The notes under the pieces are model-generated. The model saw only the letters and a list, made by a program, of their open reading frames with translations, did no database searches and was not told the DNA's origin. A DNA stretch of 56,453 bases from Paractinoplanes deccanensis (GTDB taxonomy: Bacteria > Actinomycetota > Actinomycetes > Mycobacteriales > Micromonosporaceae). Location: contig NZ_BOMI01000199.1 of the NCBI RefSeq assembly GCF_016862115.1, forward strand, positions 1 through 56,453. Reading direction: 5' to 3'. Positions 45,037 through 52,057 of the stretch are shown one piece after another. Both the position numbers and the translations under genes were made by a program. Positions within the stretch are counted from its first letter, which is position 1; the number at the start of each line of letters is the position of its first letter.

Positions 45037-45923
45037 CGACCGCCGTGGCTGATCTGGTTACCGAGGCGCCGCTGCCTGCCGAGGAGGCCGGCGGCCGGCG
45101 AGCGAACCTGATCGCCAACCTGGTGCAGCTCGCCCGCAAACCGGTGTTCCTGCTGTCCGTTCTCTACGTGCTGTTCGTGGTCGTCTCCGCCTTCTGGCCT
45201 CGGCTGTTCACCTCACAGGACCCGTACGAGACGAATCCGGCCGCGGTGGCGCAGGCACCGAGCGCGGCCCATCTGTTCGGCACCGACATCTACGGCCGTG
45301 ACCTGTGGTCACGGGTGCTGCACGGCTCACCGCTGACCATCAAGGCCACCCTGATCGCGCTGGCCATCGCGCTGGTCGCCGGGCTCGGCCTGGGCATCGT
45401 CTCGGGCTTCTTCGGCGGGCTGGTCGACGCGGTGCTGATGCGGGGCATCGACGTGCTGCTGGCCATCCCCGGCCTGCTGCTCGCCCTCTCGATCGTCACG
45501 GCGCTCGGCTACGGCACCGTGCCGGTGGCGGTGGCGGTCGGCGTCGCCATCGTCCCGGGCTTCGCCCGAACGACCCGTGCCGAGGTCCTGCGGGTCAAGA
45601 CCTTGCCGTACGTGGAAGCCGCGCGGGCCGGCGGCGCATCCTGGACCCGGGTGCTGCTGAGGCACATCCTGCCCAACTCGTGGGGTCCGGTGGCGGTCCT
45701 GGCCGTCCTGGACGCCGGGGTGGCGATCATCGCGATCGCGTCGCTGAGCTTTCTCGGGTTCGGCGCCGCCCCACCCGAGGCCGAGTGGGGAACGCTGATC
45801 GCCGACGGCCGCAACTACCTGGTCACCTCGTGGTGGCTGAGCCTGCTGCCCGGCCTGTTCGTGGCCCTGCTCGTGCTCGGGCTCAACCACATCTCCAAGA
45901 CACTCCAGGAGCTGACGCGATGA
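45033..45923 (+). CDS. ABC transporter permease, DppC type
   Basis: A 296-aa permease with the DppC-type N-terminal segment (KPVFLLSVLYVLFVVVSAFW), the conserved HLFGTDIYGRDLWSRVLHG motif and a coupling loop YVEAARAGGASWTRVLLRHI. AEWGTLIADGRNYL near the end is also typical. Start and stop both overlap the neighbours by 4 bp, so the importer genes are translationally coupled and made in step. Confidence 0.94.
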   Translation: MTTAVADLVTEAPLPAEEAGGRRANLIANLVQLARKPVFLLSVLYVLFVVVSAFWPRLFTSQDPYETNPAAVAQAPSAAHLFGTDIYGRDLWSRVLHGSPLTIKATLIALAIALVAGLGLGIVSGFFGGLVDAVLMRGIDVLLAIPGLLLALSIVTALGYGTVPVAVAVGVAIVPGFARTTRAEVLRVKTLPYVEAARAGGASWTRVLLRHILPNSWGPVAVLAVLDAGVAIIAIASLSFLGFGAAPPEAEWGTLIADGRNYLVTSWWLSLLPGLFVALLVLGLNHISKTLQELTR

Positions 45924-47527
45924 CGCTCGTCGACATCAAGGGACTCGATGTCGGCTACGTCCGGCATCGCCGGGTGCGGCCCGCCGTCGCCGGCCTCGAC
46001 CTGACCGTCGAGGCGGGCGAGGTCGTCGCCATCGTCGGCGAGTCCGGCTCGGGCAAGACCACCACCGCGAACGCGATCATCGGCCTGCTGCCGCCCAACG
46101 GGCGGATCACCGCCGGCTCCGCCGTGGTGGACGGGGTCGAGACCGCCGGCGCGAGCGAGCGGACCCTGCGCCGCCTGCGCGGCTCGGTGGTCGGGCTGAT
46201 CCCGCAGGACCCGATGGTCGGGCTCAACCCGACCCAGCGGGTCGGCCACCAGATCGCCGAGGCGGTACGGCTGCGCGGCATCACCGGAGCCGCCGTGCCG
46301 GCCGAGGTCCTGCGATTCCTCGAACAGGCCGGCGTGCCGGACCCGGAGTTGCGGGCCCGGCAATATCCGCACGAGCTCTCCGGCGGCCTGCGCCAGCGGG
46401 CGCTCATCGCGATCGCGCTGGCCGGCCGGCCCAAGCTGATCATCGCGGACGAGCCGACCAGCGCCCTCGACGTCACCGTGCAGAAACGGATCCTCGACCA
46501 TCTCGGCGGCCTCGTCCGCGAACAGGGCATCTCACTGGTGATCATCACGCACGACCTGGCCGTCGCCGCCGACCGGGCCGACCGGATCGTCGTGATGCGC
46601 GACGGGCGGCTGGTCGAGCAGGGTGACCCGGCCACGATCGTGAGCGCGCCGCGCGAAAGCTACACCCGGCGCCTGACCGCCGCGACACCACGACTCGCTC
46701 CCCGCTTCGACGTGCGCGACCAGGCCGTACCGGAACCGATCCTGACCCTCACCGAGGTGAGCAAGACCTTCGCCGGCAACGATCTGCGGCGAGGAGCGCG
46801 CGGCTTCAACGCCCTCGACAAGGTGAGCGTCACCGTGCCACGCGGCCGGACCCACGCGCTGGTCGGCGAGTCCGGCTGCGGCAAGACCACCACTTTGCGT
46901 ATCGCGCTCGGCCTGGAGACCGCCACCAGCGGATCGGTCGTGCTCGACGGCGACGAGATCGTCGGCCGGTCGTGGAACCAACTGCGCCCGCTGCGGCGCA
47001 AGGCCCAGCTCGTGCACCAGGACCCGTTCGCCACCCTCGACCCGAAGTTCACCGTCGGCCAGTCGATCACCGAACCGCTCGTGTCGTTCCGCATCGGCAA
47101 CCGCAGGAGCCGCCAGGAACGGGCCCGCGAGCTGCTGGACCAGGTCCAGCTGCCCACCTCCTACCTCGACCGGCTGCCCACCGAGCTCTCCGGCGGCCAG
47201 CGGCAGCGCGTCGCCATCGCCCGCGCCCTCGCCCTGCGCCCAGACCTGATCATGCTCGACGAGCCGGTCTCCGCCCTCGACGTGCTGGTGCAGGAGCAGA
47301 TCCTGCAGCTGCTCACCGACCTTCAGGCCGCGCTCGGCCTGTCCTACCTGTTCGTCTCGCACGATCTCGCGGTCGTCGCCGAGGTCGCGCACACCGTCTC
47401 GGTGATGAGCCACGGCAAGGTCGTCGAGCATGGCCCGGTGGCCGAGGTGTTCACCAGTCCGCGCAGCCCCTGGACCCGTGAGCTGATCGACGCGATTCCC
47501 GGCCGGCGCGTGGTCGATGCCGCCTGA
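45920..47527 (+). CDS. Double ABC ATPase (DppD-DppF fusion)
   Basis: A 535-aa protein with two complete nucleotide-binding domains. The first has Walker A GESGSGKTTT, signature LSGGLRQRALIA and Walker B LIIADEPTSALD. The second, from about residue 275, has GESGCGKTTT, LSGGQRQRVAIA and LIMLDEPVSALD. Each is followed by the family-specific C-terminal segment (YTRRL, WTRELIDAIPG). One chain thus replaces the separate DppD and DppF subunits and powers the importer. The ATG overlaps the permease stop by 4 bp. A relic of a monooxygenase gene begins directly after its stop. Confidence 0.95.
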   Translation: MTLVDIKGLDVGYVRHRRVRPAVAGLDLTVEAGEVVAIVGESGSGKTTTANAIIGLLPPNGRITAGSAVVDGVETAGASERTLRRLRGSVVGLIPQDPMVGLNPTQRVGHQIAEAVRLRGITGAAVPAEVLRFLEQAGVPDPELRARQYPHELSGGLRQRALIAIALAGRPKLIIADEPTSALDVTVQKRILDHLGGLVREQGISLVIITHDLAVAADRADRIVVMRDGRLVEQGDPATIVSAPRESYTRRLTAATPRLAPRFDVRDQAVPEPILTLTEVSKTFAGNDLRRGARGFNALDKVSVTVPRGRTHALVGESGCGKTTTLRIALGLETATSGSVVLDGDEIVGRSWNQLRPLRRKAQLVHQDPFATLDPKFTVGQSITEPLVSFRIGNRRSRQERARELLDQVQLPTSYLDRLPTELSGGQRQRVAIARALALRPDLIMLDEPVSALDVLVQEQILQLLTDLQAALGLSYLFVSHDLAVVAEVAHTVSVMSHGKVVEHGPVAEVFTSPRSPWTRELIDAIPGRRVVDAA

Positions 47528-47529
47528 AA

Positions 47530-47622
47530 TCCGCCGGCACCCCGCCGGAGACGGTGGCCGCCGCCATCCGGGGCTACGACAACCTTGACGACCTCATCGA
47601 TTACGGCCGCTACATCCTTCCC
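47530..47622 (+). pseudogene. Relic of an SsuD-like monooxygenase C-terminus
   Basis: The frame reads SAGTPPETVAAAI then RGYDNLDDLIDYGRYILP, which aligns with SPETVAAAI...RGYDTLADAVDYGRYILP of the monooxygenase gene at 39986. The relic lacks the 13 residues between the two blocks (a 39-bp in-frame deletion flanked by ATC on both sides). There is no start or upstream body, since the ABC ATPase stop lies immediately before. It is best read as the tail of a lost paralogue rather than a short gene. Confidence 0.75.
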
Positions 47623-47656
47623 TGGTCCGCCGGGAACGCACCCATCGGAGGCTGTC

Positions 47657-48532
47657 ATGACGATCAAGATCGGCGTGGTCTTCCCGCAGAACGCGCTGTC
47701 GGACGACCCCGGCGAGGTCCGGGCCTTCGGCCAGGCCGTCGACGAGCTCGGCTACGCCCACGTGCGCATCGCCGACCACGTCCTCGGCGCCGACCCGGCC
47801 GTCCACCCCGGGTGGGACCGCCCCTACGACGTGGACACCGTCATCCACGAACCGTTCGTGGTCTTCGGCTACCTGGCCGCGCTCACCTCGCTGGAACTGG
47901 TGACCAGCGTGATCATCCTGCCGCAACGGCAGACCGCGCTCGTGGCGAAACAGGCGGCCGAACTCGACTGGCTGACCGGCGGCCGCCTCCGGCTCGGCGT
48001 CGGGGCGGGCTGGAATGCGGTCGAGTTCGAAGCCCTCGGCCGGCCGTTCGACAACCGGGGCCGCCGCTACGACGAGCAGATCGCGCTGCTGCGCCGCTAC
48101 TGGACCGAACGCTCGGTGACCCACCGAGGCGAGCACGAGACGGTGACCGGCGCCGGTATCAACCCGCTGCCGGTGCAACGGCCGATCCCGCTCTGGATCG
48201 GCGCCTCCTCACCCGTCGGCTACCGCCGGGCCGGCCGGGTCGCTGACGGCTGGTTCCCGCTGGTACAGCCCGGCCCGGACCTGGACGCGGCGAAGGAGAT
48301 CGTCGACCGGGCCGCGGTGGCGGCCGGCCGCGACCCGGCTCAGCTCGGCCTCGAGGGCAGTGTGCGCTGGTCGGGCTCGGCCGAGGAGGTGGCCGAGGCC
48401 GTGCGGCTCTGGGAGACGGCGGGCGCGACCCACATCGCGATCAACACCGCCCGTTCCGGCCCGAACACCGCCGACGAGCACATCGACGCTCTGACCCGGG
48501 TGGCGAAGGTGCTGAGCCTTTCGCGGGGATGA
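47657..48532 (+). CDS. LLM-class oxidoreductase, probably F420-dependent
   Basis: A 291-aa luciferase-like protein starting MTIKIGVVFPQNALSDDPGEV. The pattern IADHVLGADP, LELVTSVIILPQRQTALVAKQAAELD, LGVGAGWNAVEFEALG and PLWIGASSPVGYRRAG matches the F420-dependent LLM group (TIGR03619-like) in actinomycetes. It is shorter than the SsuD-like enzyme upstream and not its close relative. CGGAGG lies 6 nt before the ATG. It closes the rightward operon and is followed by a strong hairpin. F420 rather than FMN is inferred from family type, not from a unique residue. Confidence 0.88.
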   Translation: MTIKIGVVFPQNALSDDPGEVRAFGQAVDELGYAHVRIADHVLGADPAVHPGWDRPYDVDTVIHEPFVVFGYLAALTSLELVTSVIILPQRQTALVAKQAAELDWLTGGRLRLGVGAGWNAVEFEALGRPFDNRGRRYDEQIALLRRYWTERSVTHRGEHETVTGAGINPLPVQRPIPLWIGASSPVGYRRAGRVADGWFPLVQPGPDLDAAKEIVDRAAVAAGRDPAQLGLEGSVRWSGSAEEVAEAVRLWETAGATHIAINTARSGPNTADEHIDALTRVAKVLSLSRG

Positions 48533-48583
48533 CGCCGTCGCAACGGTGCCGCAGGCCGCAGCGGGCGGAAGCGTTCGTAGCCG

Positions 48584-48626
48584 GCGCGCCCGGCCCCGGG
48601 CGATGATCGCTCGGGGCCGGGCGCGC
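48584..48626. terminator. Strong bidirectional hairpin between convergent operons
   Basis: A perfect 15-bp stem (48584-48598 with 48612-48626) extends inward by a G-T pair and GCGA/TCGC around a 3-nt loop, giving about 20 pairs. It separates the LLM gene from the convergent hydrolase gene. Confidence 0.8.
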
Positions 48627-48640
48627 GACGCGCGGATCGG

Positions 48641-49693
48641 TCAGCCGACCGGGTAGAACTTGTTGATCTCGGAGATGACCAGGGCGGGGCGTTCCTCGAT
48701 GAGCCAGTGGCCGGCCCCGTCCACCGCGGTACCGGTGGCGGCCGGTGCGGCGTCCTTCATGGACTGCTGGGACAACGCCGTCCATGCGGGGATCAGACCC
48801 ATGCTCAGCAGGCGCACCGGAATGGTCAGCGGAGTCCGCATCAGGACCGCGTTGTCCTGATCGACCTTCGGCCAGTCGCGGTAGAACTCCATGCCGTTGT
48901 GCAGCACCTGCGGCCGAGAATAGACGCGGGTGTATTCGGCGATGTCACGAGCGGCTATCGGCTGGGGCAACGTGGAGACAAGCGGGTAGAAGTTGGTCAG
49001 GAAGAAGCCGACCCGCCCGGTGAGCAATTCTTCCGAGAAGGTCTGCTGATTGAACGAGAAGTGGAACGCCAGCGGGACGAGGTCGGCGAATTTCAGGCTC
49101 TTGCCGACCAGGGCGAAGTCCAGGTTGAACAGGCCGGCGACCTGCCGGCGGTACTGGGCGGCCAGGGCATAGGCGACACCGACTCCGATGTCATGGGCGA
49201 CGACCTGCACGTCGCGCTGCAAGCCGAGGCGGTTGAGGAGCAGGTGCACGTACTCGGCCAGGACGTTGGTCGTCATCGCGGGCGGGGTACCGGTCGAGTC
49301 GCCCAGTCCGGCGTGGTCGATCGCGATGACGGTACGGCCGGGAAGCAGCTCCGGCATGATGTCGTGGTACGCGTACCAGCTCTGCGGCCACCCGTGCAGC
49401 AGCACCAACGGGTCTGGTCCGTGCCCGCCGATCACATAATGCATCTGCACGCCGTTGATGGTGGTGAAGCAGTGCCGGAAGTTGCTGTTGAACGCGGCGT
49501 TCTTCCGGGTCGCGGCGTCGAAGTCACGGCTGAGCGGACGCTCCGGGGCCACACAGGCCGGCGCGTCGGACTGCGTGGCCGCGTTCGCCGGCTGCGGCGT
49601 GCTCGCGGAGGCGTTGAGCGTGCCACCGACCAGGATGACGACAGTCAGCACGGCGGCGCCGATCAGAACGCTGAGGCGTCGAGGCGTTTCCAT
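48641..49693 (-). CDS. Exported epoxide-hydrolase-like alpha/beta hydrolase
   Basis: A 350-aa protein with an N-terminal export signal or anchor (LIGAAVLTVVILVGGTLNASA) and an epoxide-hydrolase-type core: LVLLHGWPQSWYAYHDIMPEL, IAIDHAGLGDS, and the nucleophile elbow VVAHDIGVGVAYALA with Asp as nucleophile. GAGHWLIEERP carries the His. This HGWP plus HDxG pattern marks the epoxide hydrolase/dehalogenase branch; detoxification or quorum-signal cleavage is possible. It follows the MFS gene by 39 bp on the same strand and is probably cotranscribed with it. Confidence 0.88.
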   Translation of the reverse strand: METPRRLSVLIGAAVLTVVILVGGTLNASASTPQPANAATQSDAPACVAPERPLSRDFDAATRKNAAFNSNFRHCFTTINGVQMHYVIGGHGPDPLVLLHGWPQSWYAYHDIMPELLPGRTVIAIDHAGLGDSTGTPPAMTTNVLAEYVHLLLNRLGLQRDVQVVAHDIGVGVAYALAAQYRRQVAGLFNLDFALVGKSLKFADLVPLAFHFSFNQQTFSEELLTGRVGFFLTNFYPLVSTLPQPIAARDIAEYTRVYSRPQVLHNGMEFYRDWPKVDQDNAVLMRTPLTIPVRLLSMGLIPAWTALSQQSMKDAAPAATGTAVDGAGHWLIEERPALVISEINKFYPVG

Positions 49694-49732
49694 TGATTCG
49701 GTTCTCTCCGTTCGTTATCGATATATCTGGAT

Positions 49733-50920
49733 CTATCGACGGTGGCGCAGGCTGGTGAGCACCACGGCGCCGGCGACCGACGCGATACCACCGACGAGAA
49801 GCGGGACGTTGGCCGCCGACCGGTCCACGAGCACACCGCCGACGACGGCGCCCGCCGCGATCGCGAGGTTGCAGACCGTCACCATGACGCCACCGATTTG
49901 CTCGAGCCGCTCCGGCTCGGTCCGGGCGCCCCAGCTCATCACGGTGGTCGGGACTCCGCCGAAGCCGAAGCCCCAGATGACGGCGGCGATGAACAGTCCG
50001 GTGAGAGAGGTGCCGGTGGCGTACATGCTGATCATTCCGACGCCCAGCACGGCCGGGAAGAGCAAGACCCCCACCCGCGGTACGCGGTCCGCGAGCGGGC
50101 CGCCGGCGACGGTGCCGAGGAAGTTGGCGGTCCCGAAGGCGAGGAGCAGCACGGCGAACCCGCCCCCGCCGATGCCGGACATGCTCTGTGCGGCGTCGCG
50201 GACGTAGGTGAAGCCGCTGAAGTGCCCGCCGAAGATCAGCAGGATCGCGAGCAGGCCGCCCAGAACGATCCCGGAGCGAAGTACCGACCCGAGCGCGCGG
50301 AGTCCGCTCAGGGCGGCGGGTCTGACGGCCGGCAACGTGGCGACCTGCACGGCCAGGGCGAGCGCCGCGACACCCGCACCGAGGACGAAGACGCCACGCC
50401 AGCCCCAGACGTCGCCGAGCCAGGCACCGAGGGGCACGGCGGCGACGGTGGCCGCGGCGACGCCCGAGTTGATCACCGTGAGCGCGCGGCCCACGTGGTC
50501 GGCCGGGACCAGGTGCGCGGCCATCGCGGTGGCCATGGCCCAGAATCCGCCGAGCGCGACGCCGAGCAGGAGACGCGCGGGCAACACGGCGGAGAGGCTC
50601 GGCGCCACGGACACGATCAGGTTGGAAACGATCGCGAGGAGGGTCAGGCCGATCATGACGCGCCGCCGGTCGACGCGCGGCACGACCACGGATATCGACA
50701 GCGCCGAGACGGCGGCGGCGAAGGCGGTCACGCTGACAGCCTGGCCGGCCGCCCCGTCCGAGACGCCGAGATCGTCGGCGATGCGCGGCAGCAGACTGGC
50801 CGGCAGGAACTCCGACATGACGATGGCGAAGATGCCCAGGCCGAGGGAGACGACCGCACCCCACGCGGGCGTCGTCCGGTCGGCCGCCGGCACCTCGGGC
50901 GACCGGGACGTGGTGGTCAA
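49733..50920 (-). CDS. MFS transporter, DHA1 (NepI/AraJ-like)
   Basis: A 395-aa membrane protein with 12 predicted helices. The first helix segment FAIVMSEFLPASLLPRIADDLG is the AraJ/NepI-type signature, cited here as SEFLPASLLPRIADDLG, and RVDRRRVMIGLTLL is the loop 2-3 motif of the major facilitator superfamily. I take TTG 50920 as start because GGAAGGA lies 7 nt upstream; an in-frame ATG at 50977 would add 19 residues without hydrophobic character. It is likely an efflux pump for a small drug or nucleoside-like compound, made with the hydrolase downstream and controlled by the divergent MmyB-like regulator. Confidence 0.9.
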   Translation of the reverse strand: MTTTSRSPEVPAADRTTPAWGAVVSLGLGIFAIVMSEFLPASLLPRIADDLGVSDGAAGQAVSVTAFAAAVSALSISVVVPRVDRRRVMIGLTLLAIVSNLIVSVAPSLSAVLPARLLLGVALGGFWAMATAMAAHLVPADHVGRALTVINSGVAAATVAAVPLGAWLGDVWGWRGVFVLGAGVAALALAVQVATLPAVRPAALSGLRALGSVLRSGIVLGGLLAILLIFGGHFSGFTYVRDAAQSMSGIGGGGFAVLLLAFGTANFLGTVAGGPLADRVPRVGVLLFPAVLGVGMISMYATGTSLTGLFIAAVIWGFGFGGVPTTVMSWGARTEPERLEQIGGVMVTVCNLAIAAGAVVGGVLVDRSAANVPLLVGGIASVAGAVVLTSLRHRR

Positions 50921-51014
50921 GGTTCGATCCTTCCGACACAGGGAATGCCCGATGGGACGCTCCGGGCGATGTCCCACGACGCTAGGAACGGCTCGCCGAC
51001 CCGGCCAGATCCCT

Positions 51015-51049
51015 GATCAGCCGGGGGTCTGACAGGGCCCCGGCTGATC
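51015..51049. promoter_or_regulatory. 12-bp inverted-repeat operator of the MmyB-like regulator
   Basis: GATCAGCCGGGG (51015-51026) and CCCCGGCTGATC (51038-51049) are perfect inverted repeats with an 11-bp spacer, so the centres are 23 bp apart, about two helical turns. The site lies 25 bp before the regulator ATG and 95 bp before the MFS start, as expected for a dimer that controls both. Confidence 0.7.
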
Positions 51050-51074
51050 GGCGGCGCCGCACTACGCTGGCAAA

Positions 51075-51956
51075 ATGAGTCAGAGATCGAATGCCCTCGG
51101 CAGGTTCTTGAGCGCTCGCCGGGCGCTGGTGACGCCCCGGCAAGCCGGCATTGGAGACACCGGCGTACGACGTGTGCCGGGGCTGCGCCGGGAGGAGGTC
51201 GCGATGCTCGCCGGCATCAGCGCCGACTACTACCTGCGCTTGGAGCGAGGCCGCGACCGCAACCCGTCGCCACAGGTGCTCATGTCGATCGGCCGGGTTC
51301 TCTGCCTCGACGATGAGCACATGACTCATCTGCTTTCGCTGGTCGTCGGCGCGCCGCGACCGCGCCGGGCCCGTCACCGTGCGGAGACCGTGCCTGACGG
51401 TGCGCTCACGTTGCTGGACGGACTCGTGCAGCCCGCCTTCATCGAGGGGCGCTATTTCGACATCCTCGCCGCCAACAATCTGGCCCGGACCCTCTCGCCC
51501 GGACTCGACGTCGGCGGGAACCAGCTCCGGGACTTCTTCCTCGACGCGGCGCAGCAGGATCTGTATCCGGAGTGGGAGGCAATGACGGAGTGTTTCATCG
51601 CCGCCCTGCGCCAGGCGATCGGAGCCGACATCGAGGACCCGCGTTTCATCGAGCTCACCGGTGAGCTGTCGCTGGCGAGCGCGACCTTCCGCCGGTTGTG
51701 GGCGCGGCACGAGGTGCGTGCGCAGCGCGGCACCACGATCCGCTTCAACCATCCCCAGGTGGGCGAGTTGGCGCTGCACCGGGAACGGCTGGCCATCAGC
51801 GGCACGGACGGGCAGTCGCTGGTGATCTACCACCCGGATGCCGGATCCCGCGATGCCGAGAAGCTGTCGATCCTGGCCTCGGCCGGTCTGCCCACCCGGC
51901 AACCGCGGCGGCGAGCCCAGCCGGAGGCAATACCCCGCCCGGAGAACCACCGTTGA
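51075..51956 (+). CDS. XRE regulator with MmyB-like ligand-binding domain
   Basis: A 293-aa regulator. Residues 1 to 90 carry the helix-turn-helix (LGRFLSARRALVTPRQAG; VPGLRREEVAMLAGISADYYLRLERGRD). The rest is the MmyB-type PAS-like domain (FIEGRYFDILAANNLARTLSP, FRRLWARHEVRAQRG, FNHPQVGELALHRERLAI), which binds fatty-acid-like ligands in studied members. This combination is one of the commonest local regulators in actinomycetes and normally controls a divergent enzyme or efflux gene. Its stop overlaps a TTG that opens a decayed reading frame, suggesting a lost operon partner. Confidence 0.92.
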   Translation: MSQRSNALGRFLSARRALVTPRQAGIGDTGVRRVPGLRREEVAMLAGISADYYLRLERGRDRNPSPQVLMSIGRVLCLDDEHMTHLLSLVVGAPRPRRARHRAETVPDGALTLLDGLVQPAFIEGRYFDILAANNLARTLSPGLDVGGNQLRDFFLDAAQQDLYPEWEAMTECFIAALRQAIGADIEDPRFIELTGELSLASATFRRLWARHEVRAQRGTTIRFNHPQVGELALHRERLAISGTDGQSLVIYHPDAGSRDAEKLSILASAGLPTRQPRRRAQPEAIPRPENHR

Positions 51957-52057
51957 CGATCATCGGCATCCTGGGTGCCGGTCAGGCCGAACGCACGCCG
52001 GCCCGCGCGTCGGTCACGAACGGATACGACGCGACCCCCGGTCAGGGGCGGAGGTAG
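51953..52057 (+). pseudogene. Truncated N-terminus of a Rossmann oxidoreductase (F420-NADP reductase-like)
   Basis: A TTG overlapping the regulator stop (TTGA) opens a 34-codon frame, LTIIGILGAGQ then ARASVTNGYDATPG, ending TAG. It looks like the first strand and helix of an NADPH-dependent F420 reductase-like protein (typical start IGILGAGxxGxALAR...GYDV), but the second half of the glycine motif is degenerate (ERTP). The frame dies after about 30 residues and overlaps the convergent PAD gene end by 16 bp. A broken operon partner of the regulator is the simplest reading. Confidence 0.55.

Noticed and set aside
48584..48626. Long hairpin as a possible small RNA
   Set aside because: It sits exactly between two convergent stops with no promoter, so a bidirectional terminator explains it.
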